From Subtercola sp. (lineage in GTDB: Bacteria > Actinomycetota > Actinomycetes > Actinomycetales > Microbacteriaceae), in the NCBI GenBank assembly GCA_025463745.1, contig JAODBB010000204.1, positions 1 through 52,570 of the forward strand: DNA of 52,570 nucleotides, written 5' to 3'. A program made the translations under genes and the position numbers. Below are positions 8,063 to 16,642 of the stretch, piece after piece. The first letter of the stretch is position 1. Each line of letters begins with the position of its first letter. The notes beneath the pieces are model-generated. The model was not told the origin of the DNA. It searched no databases and worked only from the letters and a program-made list of their open reading frames with translations.

Positions 8063-11000
8063 CTACGGCTTGAACGCACTGAGTTCCTGCACGCTGAGGT
8101 TCTGCGGCGCGTTCGTGGCACTGCCCGAGAGGTAGCCGATCACTCCGATTCCGCCCGGGGCCTGCAGGCCCGCGTACGAGTCGGTGGCCTGCACCGTCCA
8201 GGCCGTGGGTTCTGGCGTGCCCGCCACCCACACCTTCGCCTTGATGGTGGTCGGGTTGGTGCCGGTGACCTGCATTCTGACGCTGAGCTTGGTGCCGGCC
8301 ACGATCGTTCCCGATGCCACCACCTCGCTGCCCAGTGTCACGCCGGTCGCCGAGCCCTTGAGTGCGACGAGCCCTACCGCGACAGTTCCGTTGCTCTTCA
8401 GGTGAATGGATGCCCGGTACTCATTGTTCGCCGAGACCTTGCGCCCTGTGGCATAGAGGTAGGTGCCGCCACCCGTCGCCGCCTTGTCGACACTGAACTG
8501 CACGCGCAGGTCGGTGTCTTGCTGAACGACGCTGTCCATCGAGGCGCCGGCCTGCGCGCCAGGGGCCGACAGCAACACAGTGCCGCTGCCGTTGCCCACC
8601 GAGAGGTTGCTCGCGGCACCCCAGCGCGTCCAGGCGCCACCGACATCGGCCGTGCCGAAGCCGTTCGTCATGGTGCGGCTGAAGCTGTCGAGGGCGAACG
8701 GCATGGCCGCCGGAGCGGTGGCTGTCACGGTCGCCGTGGCGGTTCCCGTGGCGCCGCCGTTGTCGGTCACGGTCAGAGTGACCGTGTAGGTGCCGGCTTG
8801 GGCGTAGGAGTGGTTCACCGTCTTACCGGAGCCGGTGGTGGAGTCGCCGAAGTTCCAGGCGTAACCCGTTATCGTGCCGTCGGAGTCTGCCGAGCCCGAC
8901 GCATCCAGAGCCACCGAGAGGTTGGTGACCGTCGAGTCGATGGCTGCGGTCGGCGGCGCGTTCACCACCGGAGCCGTCACCATGACCGAAGCTGTCGAGG
9001 TGCCGGTGGCACCCTGGTTGTCGGTCACCGTGAGCATCACCGAATACGTGCCTGCTGCAGCGTAGGCGTGGCTCGCGTTCTTACCGGTCGCCGTGGCCCC
9101 ATCGCCGAACTTCCAGGCGTAGGTCGCGATGGTGCCGTCAGTGTCGGTCGAACCCGATGCGTCGAACGTCGCGGTGAGGTCGGTGTGGCCCGAGGTGAAC
9201 GACGCTGTCGGCGGAACGTTGGGCGGCGGCGCTGCGACTGCTGTCACGGGTGTGGTCGACGTGCCCGTCGCACCGTTGTTGTCGGTGACAGTGAGCTTCA
9301 CCTGGTAGGTTCCGGCGGCCGCATAGGTGTGCGTGGCGGTGGCCGTCGTGGCTGTGCCGCCGTCACCGAAGTTCCAGAGATAACCGGCCACCGTGCCGTC
9401 GGAGTCGCTCGAGCCCGAGCCGTCGACCGACAAGACGAGGTGGTCGATCGAGTTCGTGAACGACGCCGTCGGCGCCACGTTCACGTGCGGCGCCACGGCA
9501 GTGACCGATTGCGAGAAGACGCCGGTCGCGCCCTGGTTGTCGGTCACCGTGAGCGTCACCGTGTAGGTGCCGGCCGCTGCGTAGACGTGGGTGGGGGAGA
9601 CCGTCGTGGCCGTGCCGCCGTCACCGAAGTTCCAGGCGTAGCCGGCGATCGATCCATCGGAGTCGGCTGAGGCCGAGCCGTTGAAGGCCACAGAGAGGTT
9701 CGAAACCGTCTGGGTGAACGACGCTGTCGGCGGTGCGTTCGCCGGAGTGGCCGTGCCGAGGGCGTAGTGCTGACTCACCGTTGCGGCGGGCAGTGCCGTG
9801 TCGTACACGGCCGCTTCGTCGATGGTGCCGGCGAAGAACGCGCTCGACGAACCCCAGGTGGTGTCGCCTCCCACTCTCCAGTAGCCGGTGTAGGCCTGTG
9901 CGCTGGTGGTCGGGTTGGTGCCCATCAGGGCGCCATCGACGTAAAGCTTCAGCCCGCCGCTCGACTGCGTCGCCACCACCTGATGCCAGAGGCCGTCGTT
10001 GAAGGAGCCGGGCGTGGTGACGGTGTTCAGTTGCCCGGTATAGGTGCCGAAGACGACTTTGCCGTCGTCTTGCATGTACACGTGCCGGTCGTAGCTGCCT
10101 GAGGTACCACTCGACGACGACCCGAAGCCGATGATCTTGCCGCCGGAATTCGTTGTGGTCTTGAACCACGCCTCAACCGAATAGATCTCGGGGTCGTTGA
10201 ACTGCTGTGCGCTCGAGACTCCACCATTCTGGCCGTCGAACCTCGTAGCGGTGTTGGGGTTGCCCGTCAGCGCACCAGCCACACCGTGGGTGTAGCCGCC
10301 GAAGTAGTTGCCCGGGGCTGCCGAAGGGCCGGAGTCCGCGGCCGTGGAGCCCGCGTCATCCAGTCGCCAGTAGAGGGTCGGTGCATCGGTGAAGATGCGG
10401 TTGCCGTAGTTGTCGGCAGGCGGTTGGGGCAGCTTCGAGGTGCGACCGGATGCGACCCAGTGCGCGTCGACCTGCTGCTTCGACAGTGACTGGCCGTAGA
10501 TCGACACGTCGTCGATGGCGCCGGCGAAGTAGTTCGCACCGCTCCACGAGCTGTCTCCGCCGATGCGCCAATAGCCCTGGTAGGGCTGAGCCGAGGTGGT
10601 GTCGGTTCTGTTGCCGACACGGATTCCGTCGACGAAGAGCTGCATGCCGCTCGAGCTGAGAGTGCCGACCACCTGATGCCATTGACCGTCGTTGAGCGCA
10701 TTCGCGCTGCTCAGCACCCGCGAGGTGCCCGGATAGACACCGAAGTTGATGCGCCCCGAGGTATCCATGTAGATATGGCGGTCATAGTTGCTCGAGTTGC
10801 CGGTATTCGCGTTGCCGAAGCCGACGATCTTGCCGCCCGCTGTGGTGGTGGTCTTGAACCACGCCTCGATCGAGAACACCTGGGGGCCGTTGATCGCACT
10901 CTGCGTCGCCGAGAGACTGCTGCCATCGCTGGCGCCCGTGAACGTGGAGGCAGCGTTCGAGTCGCCGCCGATGGCACCGGGGGTGCCACGAGTCAGGCCG

Positions 11001-12781
11001 GTGGCGGTCTGGTCGGCGAAGCCGGCCCAGTCGTAGACCGTCGATCCGCTCGCCTCGCCGAGCCGCCAGAAGTCGGCCGGGCTGTCGGCGGATACGGCAG
11101 AGTTGTACACACTCGGTGTCGCCGCGGTGATGGTGACGCTGACCCCGTCGCCGATGACGGTATTACCGAGCGGATCGGTCGCACGTATCCGATAACTGTA
11201 GGTCGAGCCGGGTGTCAGCCCGGTATCGGTGAAGCCCATCGACGGCTGATTCCACGTCGACGAGTCGCCCGTGGTCGTATAGACCGGAGTCGTCAGGTTG
11301 CCGTTGCGGTACACGTTGTAGGTCAGCGTGCCGTTGTCACGGTCGGCGTTCGCCGTCCAGCTCACTCGTGCCGTGCCGGAGGCGAGAGAGACGACCGACG
11401 GCTTGAAGGTGCCGCCCGAGTACAACGGGCCCTGCTTGTTCGGCGCGATCGCCCGAACAGCGAAACGCGAGAGGCCCTGCTGGCGCACACCGTTGACCGT
11501 GGTGAACTCACCGCCGTAGACGACATACTGGGCGTTCGCCGCGATGCTCCACGGCCCCTGGCTCTGACCCGTGAAGGTACCCGTGTTGAAGTCGGGGTTC
11601 CAGTTCAGCAGGGTCGGCGCGGGCGTGCCCGCGAAGTTGTAGTAGCCGTACGGGTCGGCCGTGATTGTCTGGGTCGCCGCCTTGCTGAACGCGATGCCGC
11701 GGTGGAAGGTCCAGGTGGGGCTCGTCTGCGGGAATCCGCCGATGTTTCCGCAGTAGTGCGAGTGCCCTGCCGCGTAGATGACGGTGCCCGAGGAGGCCTG
11801 CGAGTAGGTGTCGCCGTGGCAGTCTTCGACCCAGTTGAGGTTGCCGTTCCAGTCGGAACGGAACACGCCTTCGAGGTTGCCCCCGGCACCGAAGACATAA
11901 CCCGAGCCGTAGATGCTGTCACCATCGGTCGAGAGGCTGAGGATCGCGGCCTGGCTGCCGCCGTTTCGAATGAGGTTGTTCACCGCGAAGGGCAGCAGAT
12001 TGCCGGTCGCGGCGTCGGCCATACCGATTCCATAGCCGGGATTCGACGAGCCGTGCAGAGTCGTGAACGACCCGCCGACGACGACCTTCGTGCCGTCGGG
12101 CGAGACGACCAGCGCGTTGACGCTGCCGCCGAGGGCGGAGGGGTCGAAGGCGGTGGTGGCACCTGTCGCGGCAGTGACAGCGCCCACCTTATTGCGAACG
12201 CTGCTGCCGATGCTCGAGAAGGCACCGCCGAGGAACACCGTGCTGTTCGATGCGGCAAGGGCATTCACCGATGCGTTGGTGCCGGCGTTGAACGACGTGA
12301 TGACGGCGCCGGTGGTGGGGTCGAGCGCCGCGATGCGGTAACGGTTCACCCCGTTCACGGTGGTGAACTGGCCGCCGATGTAGATGCGGCTTCCGTCGGG
12401 CGAAGCGGTGACCGCCTTGACCTGACCGTTCAGCACCGGAGCGAACGCTGTGTTGAGCGCGCCGGTGGTGAGGTTGTACGAAAGAACGTATGTGCGCGAG
12501 ACGGTGTTGGCCCCGGCTGCAGCGCCCGCCGGTTGCGCTGTTGTGAAGTCACCGCCCGCGTATACCGTGTTGCCGACGATCGTCTGCGACCACACGACCC
12601 CGTTGATCTGCGCTGTCGGCAGCGAGTCTGCTGATACCGTCGGCGGCGACGATGGCGCCGTCGGATCCGCCGGCGCGGTGTCTGCGTACGCAGACCCTGC
12701 GATGGTCAATGAACTGATGACTACTGCGGCCGTTGTTGCTAGGACAACAAAAAGCCGACGAGTAGGCGTCTTTTTCCCCAT
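8063..12781 (-). CDS. Very large secreted mosaic protein (propeller, FN3, LamG x2, PKD x4)
   Basis: The 1572-residue product begins with a Sec signal peptide (about 1-33, hydrophobic core FVVLATTAAVVISSLTIAG, ending SAYA). Residues 55-445 hold repeated GGxFT blades (AGGDFTT, IGGQFTT, LGGAFSS, VGGSFTT, YGGEFTT) typical of a beta-propeller. About 455-553 is a fibronectin type III domain. Two LamG-like lectin domains follow at about 565-780 and 795-1010, closely similar to each other. Four PKD domains with WNFGDG-type cores span 1016-1356. The C-terminal 210 residues form a further jelly-roll-like module starting ALDSFSRT. No anchor (LPXTG or membrane tail) is visible, so it is probably released or bound through its lectin modules. 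GAGG lies seven bases before the ATG. A surface adhesin or polysaccharide-binding role is inferred from domains and neighbours. Confidence 0.9.
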   Translation of the reverse strand: MGKKTPTRRLFVVLATTAAVVISSLTIAGSAYADTAPADPTAPSSPPTVSADSLPTAQINGVVWSQTIVGNTVYAGGDFTTAQPAGAAAGANTVSRTYVLSYNLTTGALNTAFAPVLNGQVKAVTASPDGSRIYIGGQFTTVNGVNRYRIAALDPTTGAVITSFNAGTNASVNALAASNSTVFLGGAFSSIGSSVRNKVGAVTAATGATTAFDPSALGGSVNALVVSPDGTKVVVGGSFTTLHGSSNPGYGIGMADAATGNLLPFAVNNLIRNGGSQAAILSLSTDGDSIYGSGYVFGAGGNLEGVFRSDWNGNLNWVEDCHGDTYSQASSGTVIYAAGHSHYCGNIGGFPQTSPTWTFHRGIAFSKAATQTITADPYGYYNFAGTPAPTLLNWNPDFNTGTFTGQSQGPWSIAANAQYVVYGGEFTTVNGVRQQGLSRFAVRAIAPNKQGPLYSGGTFKPSVVSLASGTARVSWTANADRDNGTLTYNVYRNGNLTTPVYTTTGDSSTWNQPSMGFTDTGLTPGSTYSYRIRATDPLGNTVIGDGVSVTITAATPSVYNSAVSADSPADFWRLGEASGSTVYDWAGFADQTATGLTRGTPGAIGGDSNAASTFTGASDGSSLSATQSAINGPQVFSIEAWFKTTTTAGGKIVGFGNANTGNSSNYDRHIYMDTSGRINFGVYPGTSRVLSSANALNDGQWHQVVGTLSSSGMQLFVDGIRVGNRTDTTSAQPYQGYWRIGGDSSWSGANYFAGAIDDVSIYGQSLSKQQVDAHWVASGRTSKLPQPPADNYGNRIFTDAPTLYWRLDDAGSTAADSGPSAAPGNYFGGYTHGVAGALTGNPNTATRFDGQNGGVSSAQQFNDPEIYSVEAWFKTTTNSGGKIIGFGSSSSGTSGSYDRHVYMQDDGKVVFGTYTGQLNTVTTPGSFNDGLWHQVVATQSSGGLKLYVDGALMGTNPTTSAQAYTGYWRVGGDTTWGSSSAFFAGTIDEAAVYDTALPAATVSQHYALGTATPANAPPTASFTQTVSNLSVAFNGSASADSDGSIAGYAWNFGDGGTATTVSPTHVYAAAGTYTVTLTVTDNQGATGVFSQSVTAVAPHVNVAPTASFTNSIDHLVLSVDGSGSSDSDGTVAGYLWNFGDGGTATTATATHTYAAAGTYQVKLTVTDNNGATGTSTTPVTAVAAPPPNVPPTASFTSGHTDLTATFDASGSTDTDGTIATYAWKFGDGATATGKNASHAYAAAGTYSVMLTVTDNQGATGTSTASVMVTAPVVNAPPTAAIDSTVTNLSVALDASGSADSDGTITGYAWNFGDSTTGSGKTVNHSYAQAGTYTVTLTVTDNGGATGTATATVTATAPAAMPFALDSFSRTMTNGFGTADVGGAWTRWGAASNLSVGNGSGTVLLSAPGAQAGASMDSVVQQDTDLRVQFSVDKAATGGGTYLYATGRKVSANNEYRASIHLKSNGTVAVGLVALKGSATGVTLGSEVVASGTIVAGTKLSVRMQVTGTNPTTIKAKVWVAGTPEPTAWTVQATDSYAGLQAPGGIGVIGYLSGSATNAPQNLSVQELSAFKP
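8714..9736 (-). repeat. Tandem array of four PKD domain repeats
   Basis: Four units of roughly 82-86 codons encode PKD domains with recurring PPTASF, D(S/T)DGT, Y.WNFGDG, AGTY and VTDNQGATG motifs. The DNA repeats too, so this stretch is prone to unit gain or loss by recombination. Confidence 0.85.
9752..11089 (-). repeat. Duplicated LamG-like domain
   Basis: Two domains of about 215 codons share EAWFKTTT, GGKI.GFG, YDRH.YM and W(R)(I/V)GGD in the same order, showing an internal duplication within the secreted protein. Confidence 0.8.
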
Positions 12782-12907
12782 GGGGATGCCTCATTCGTGT
12801 CAGATGTGAAGTTCGGGGTTCACACGTGTAAGCCGATAGTAAATCAACTACAGGAAAAGCGCTTCCCCCCGAATAAGGGCTTAAGCCCTCCCCGGAGAGT
12901 GTGCGCG
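12782..12907. other. Spacer with palindrome AGGGCTTAAGCCCT (12876-12889)
   Basis: Between the two exported-protein genes on the minus strand this spacer holds a perfect 14-base palindrome, AGGGC-TTAA-GCCCT, close to the end of the upstream gene. There is no following U-tract. It may be a short terminator or an operator for the large secreted gene, whose promoter should lie here. Confidence 0.35.
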
Positions 12908-13576
12908 TCAGGGCGCGACGCCCTCGAAGACCACGACCGGCACGCCGGCCTGATAGTCCACGGTGATCTGAACCTGGCCGCGTTGGTCGGCCGGAACGGT
13001 GAAAACATAGGTGCCGGAGGCGGTGGCGCCCGCGGCGACATCAAGCGGCATTGGCGTGCTCGCACTCGTCAGCTGGTTCGCTGGAGTGAGCGCCGAGCCG
13101 TACGTCACCCCCACCACGGTGGTCGCGAGCGACACCGCAGCGGTCGTGCTGTTCACGGCGTTCACCGTGAACGAGATCGCCGGCCCGCCGACCTCGCCGA
13201 CGCCGTTCGCCACGCCGTCGACGGCGGCAAGCCCCGTGATCGTCACGGTCAACCCGGGCACCGGCACCGCGGGCGCGGTCAGCGGCACCGCCGGCAAGAC
13301 ATCAGGCTGGGCGGGGTCGGATGCCACGGGCGAACCCGTCGCTGCGGCCGGCCCGGTCGGCGGCGGCAGCACGGCTCCCGCGCCTGTCGACGGGGCGATA
13401 GCCGCACCCGTACCGATCACCGCACCGGCGTTCTGGCCGCCCGTGTCGCCATTGCGGGTGATGGAGACGATCACGATGACCGCCACGACCGCCAGCACGA
13501 TGACGCCCACGATGACGCCGGTGACCGTGCGCCGACGGGTCGCGGGGTGCGACGCATCGTTTTTCGGGCTGACCAT
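12908..13576 (-). CDS. Membrane-anchored protein with C-terminal beta-sandwich-like domain
   Basis: The 222-residue product has a short polar N-terminus (ATRRRTVTG), one membrane segment at about 20-42 (VIVGVIVLAVVAVIVIVSI), a Pro/Ala/Gly/Thr-rich linker to about residue 100, and a C-terminal domain rich in beta strands (VTITGLAAVDG ... YVFTVPADQRGQVQITVDY). The domain resembles DUF4352-like extracellular beta-sandwich domains found in Gram-positive membrane proteins, but I cannot confirm the family. GAGGAG six bases before the ATG sets the start. It lies upstream of the giant secreted protein on the same strand, so it may be part of the same surface system. Function unknown. Confidence 0.75.
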   Translation of the reverse strand: MVSPKNDASHPATRRRTVTGVIVGVIVLAVVAVIVIVSITRNGDTGGQNAGAVIGTGAAIAPSTGAGAVLPPPTGPAAATGSPVASDPAQPDVLPAVPLTAPAVPVPGLTVTITGLAAVDGVANGVGEVGGPAISFTVNAVNSTTAAVSLATTVVGVTYGSALTPANQLTSASTPMPLDVAAGATASGTYVFTVPADQRGQVQITVDYQAGVPVVVFEGVAP

Positions 13577-13687
13577 TGTGTTCTCCTCAACAAACCGTTA
13601 CGTTTCGGGTCACGATAGTCCTCGTCGTTCAGGCGTGAAACCCCCGCGTTCGAGGCGTAGTCGCCCCCACCGATGAGAGCCCAGACC

Positions 13688-15247
13688 ATGTCAACCACCG
13701 ACACTGACGCCGCCCGGCCGGCCGTGGCCTCGGCGCGGGGCGCATCCGTTCGCCAACCGCTGATTCTCGGGGTGGTGGCGGTGCTCGTCTGCCTCATCGG
13801 CTCGTGGAATGTGTCGCTCTGGAACGACGAAGCATTCACCATCACGGTCGCGAGCCGCACTCCTGCCCAGCTGTGGGCGATGCTTCAGCAGATCGACGCG
13901 GTGCACGGGGTCTACTACGCCGGGATGCATGTCTGGGGTTCGATTTTCGGCTTCTCGCCCGTGGCCCTGCGCGTGCCGAGCGCACTGGCCGCAGGCGCCG
14001 CCGTCGTGGGTGTGTATTTCGTGGCGAAGGCTCTCGGCGGCGCTCGGGTCGGGGTGCTGGGCGGCATCGTTGCGATCGTGCTGCCCCGCATCACCTGGAT
14101 GGGCATCGAGGGTCGCTCGTACGCGTTCAGCACCGCGCTGGCGGTCTGGGCGAGCGTCATTCTGCTGGTGGCGCTTCGTCGCGGGCGGTGGTTCTGGGTG
14201 CTCTATGCCGGGCTCATGGCCGCCGGAATCGCGGTGAGCATCTACGTGGCCTTGCTGGTCGTGGCGCACGCCGTGACGGTACTGTTCACGGCGGGCATCC
14301 CCTGGGCCCGCCGCCTCGCCTGGCTGGTCGCGGCGGCCGTGGGCGGCCTGCTCGCCTCTCCCGTGATCGTGACCGCCGCCGGGCAACAGGGTCAGCTGGG
14401 TGATCTCTCGGCGACCTTCGCATCGATGGTGCGCCAGGTGGTCGTGAACCAGTGGTTCCTGGGCGCCACCCCGACCCGTGTCGACGACTCGAACGATGGG
14501 GGCGCCCTCTGGGCGATAGCGGCACTGCTGCTGGCCGCGGTGTGCTGGGCGCTGATGGTGTGGGCGGTCATCCCGGCTCTGCGCCGTGGCCACGCGGCAG
14601 AACGCCGGCAAGCACTACTGCTGGTGCCGTGGATGCTCGTGCCCAGCATCCTCGTCATCGGTTACTCTCTGGCGATCAGCCCGCTCTTCAACCCGCGGTA
14701 CTTCAGTTTCACCACGCCCGCCGCCGCCGTGCTCATCGCCCTCGGCATCAACCGGTTCGGTCGGCGGTGGATGCGCCTCGGCACCCTCGCGCTGATCGCC
14801 GTGATCGCACTGCCGATCTACATTTCGCAGCGCGAAGTCACCGGCAAGAGCGGCACCGACTGGTCAGAAGCGGCAGCCTTCATCGGCAGCCACGCTCAGC
14901 CGGGCGACGGGGTGTATTTCGGCCCGCTCAATGTTCCCGACGCGCCCGTCTACTCCCGCGACACGCGGTTCGTCGAGGTCACCTATCCTGGCGCGTTCAC
15001 CGGCCTGACAGACCTCACCCTGCTGAAAACCGGCGCCGACGACAACAGCCTGCGCGGACTCTCCCGATCGATTGCCGAACAGACGAGCGAGCTCGCCGCC
15101 GTCGACCGGGTGTGGGTCGTTCGACCCGTCGATTACCCCGCGGCCGAAGCGTCGGCCGACGACGCGGTGCTCACCGCGGCCGGGTTCACGCCCGGTGATC
15201 GGTGGACCGGCCCGATGACCGAAGTGGTCGAGTTCAGCCGGGCGTGA
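13688..15247 (+). CDS. GT39-like polytopic membrane glycosyltransferase
   Basis: About 519 residues with roughly ten membrane segments. The first extracytoplasmic loop carries WNDEAFTITVAS, the acidic Asp-Glu motif of the GT-C superfamily enzymes (PMT/ArnT, GT39) that use polyprenyl-phosphate sugars outside the membrane. The last 110 residues form a soluble, probably external domain. An ATG at 13673 is also in frame, but the one at 13688 has GAGAG eight bases upstream and is preferred. The 3' end overlaps the convergent ligase-like gene by 115 bases, which is unusually long. Likely role: adding a sugar to exported glycan or to the large secreted proteins beside it; the acceptor is inferred. 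Confidence 0.8.
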   Translation: MSTTDTDAARPAVASARGASVRQPLILGVVAVLVCLIGSWNVSLWNDEAFTITVASRTPAQLWAMLQQIDAVHGVYYAGMHVWGSIFGFSPVALRVPSALAAGAAVVGVYFVAKALGGARVGVLGGIVAIVLPRITWMGIEGRSYAFSTALAVWASVILLVALRRGRWFWVLYAGLMAAGIAVSIYVALLVVAHAVTVLFTAGIPWARRLAWLVAAAVGGLLASPVIVTAAGQQGQLGDLSATFASMVRQVVVNQWFLGATPTRVDDSNDGGALWAIAALLLAAVCWALMVWAVIPALRRGHAAERRQALLLVPWMLVPSILVIGYSLAISPLFNPRYFSFTTPAAAVLIALGINRFGRRWMRLGTLALIAVIALPIYISQREVTGKSGTDWSEAAAFIGSHAQPGDGVYFGPLNVPDAPVYSRDTRFVEVTYPGAFTGLTDLTLLKTGADDNSLRGLSRSIAEQTSELAAVDRVWVVRPVDYPAAEASADDAVLTAAGFTPGDRWTGPMTEVVEFSRA

Positions 15248-16521
15248 AGGCTGCCCGCGACGGGCAGCACGAGCATCCCGAGCATGAGCATGAACAGCGG
15301 TTCGGCGCTGAAGAACGGGCTGAACAACACACCCCAGAGGCTCGTCGCCGAGACGAAGAGAATCATGCCGCTGGCCCGGCGATCGGCGATGCGGGTGGCA
15401 AGACCCCAGATGGCCACCACCACGGCAATAGCCAGAAAAAGCAGCCCGGCGATGCCGAAGTGGGCCCACAAATCGCCCATCATCGAGTGCAGCTCGAAGT
15501 GGCCGCCCATCATGTAGCGCTCGACGTAGCCGTTGTCGGGCTGATAGTTGATCGACGCCATGCCGGCTTTCGCGGTCACCACGTCGCTGAGGTTGGGCAC
15601 CGAGCCTGCCCCGAAGCCCATCGGATGCTCGTTCATGAGCGCCAGCGTGGCCGTGAGCTCTGGCCGACCGCCCAGAATCAGCGACCCGGAGGTGCGTAGT
15701 TGCTCAATCGAACGCGCCTCGGTCGCCTGCCCCAAATAACCATCGAGAATGAGCGCTTGGCCGAGGTTGTAGATCACCGCGGTGAGCCCGGCCAAGCCCA
15801 CAATGATCTTCAACGCGGCGAACTTCCGCCCTGCTTGCCGGGGAATCAGCTGCACCGCGACGATGACGGTGGCGAGCAGCAGAATCGCGAAGGCTGACCG
15901 GGCATCGCTGACGGCCGAAATCACGGTGAGCACCGCTAACACAATGAGTTCGAGCCACCTCCGGCCCGACTTCCACGCCAGCGATAGGGCGATCACCGTG
16001 AGCGGAACGGCGAAACCGAACTTCCACGGATTCGTCGCGAACAGCGAACTGCTCGGCGTGATGCCGATGACAAGGCCGATGCCGAACCAGAGTCCCACGC
16101 TCGACTCGCTGAGCACACGCCGCGCCCAGAGCACCAACCCGAACCCGAGCAGCCCGCCGACCAGCAGCGCCGTCGTGCTCGTGAACAGCGACGAATCGGT
16201 GGCACGCGAACTCTGATTGAACACGTCGAGCCACCAGCCCATCACCGCGGCGAGCAGCCCGGTGCCGAGTAACGCCCAACCCCAGCGATAGCTGCGAACG
16301 GCTGGAATCCACACGGGAATGAGCACAGCGGCGGCGACGAACCCCAACTCGATTCCCTGCGGCAGCATGATTCTGGCGCCGAGCAACACGAGAGCGATCG
16401 CGGCGATCGCTCGAACCCAGCGCCTCGGATCACGATCGTCGATGGCGGGCAGAGTACCGCCGAACACGTGCGATCGAGCGGGCCGGATGCTCGAGGAAAT
16501 CGTCTGCTCTGACGGGGTCAT
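15133..16521 (-). CDS. O-antigen ligase/polymerase-like membrane protein
   Basis: The ATG at 16521 gives 462 residues with about ten membrane segments. The large loop contains GFGAGSVPNLSD and then HFELHSMMGDLWAHFGIAGL, the His-containing segment typical of Wzy/WaaL-type O-antigen polymerases and ligases, which join undecaprenyl-linked glycan units outside the membrane. The open frame extends 150 codons further upstream, but that part is not hydrophobic and overlaps the divergent beta-helix gene, so it is rejected. After the last membrane segment the C-terminus is a polar Ala/Ser-rich tail that lies wholly inside the overlap with the GT39-like gene. With the flippase at the left edge it gives the cluster a Wzx/Wzy-type logic. 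Confidence 0.8.
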   Translation of the reverse strand: MTPSEQTISSSIRPARSHVFGGTLPAIDDRDPRRWVRAIAAIALVLLGARIMLPQGIELGFVAAAVLIPVWIPAVRSYRWGWALLGTGLLAAVMGWWLDVFNQSSRATDSSLFTSTTALLVGGLLGFGLVLWARRVLSESSVGLWFGIGLVIGITPSSSLFATNPWKFGFAVPLTVIALSLAWKSGRRWLELIVLAVLTVISAVSDARSAFAILLLATVIVAVQLIPRQAGRKFAALKIIVGLAGLTAVIYNLGQALILDGYLGQATEARSIEQLRTSGSLILGGRPELTATLALMNEHPMGFGAGSVPNLSDVVTAKAGMASINYQPDNGYVERYMMGGHFELHSMMGDLWAHFGIAGLLFLAIAVVVAIWGLATRIADRRASGMILFVSATSLWGVLFSPFFSAEPLFMLMLGMLVLPVAGSLHARLNSTTSVIGPVHRSPGVNPAAVSTASSADASAAG

Positions 16522-16606
16522 GCCACCCACATTAGATCGAAGTGAGCGGCAAGTCTCTACCACAGATTGAAGTTTGTGTGCTAGGCAACCCCCCAAAGGG
16601 GTGTAC

Positions 16607-16632
16607 CCTCGTTCGATAGCTGATACCCGAGG
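16607..16632 (+). promoter_or_regulatory. Possible leader pairing before the beta-helix gene
   Basis: CCTCG at 16607-16611 can pair with CGAGG at 16628-16632, which is the start of the GAGGAG ribosome site. Just upstream, ACCCC and GGGGT flank CCAAA. These small stems could tune translation. They are short, and no known riboswitch was recognised. Confidence 0.2.
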
Positions 16633-16642
16633 AGCCACCCGA

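Noticed and set aside
7937-9670. Plus-strand open frame (577 codons) antisense to the PKD array
   Set aside because: Its repetitive Arg/Val/Gly/His composition follows from the PKD repeats on the other strand.
10676-12634. Long plus-strand open frame (652 codons) antisense to the giant secreted gene
   Set aside because: It is an Arg/Gly/Ala-rich mirror of a GC-rich repeat gene, has no ribosome site and no recognisable domain. The minus-strand frame has a signal peptide and clear PKD/LamG domains.
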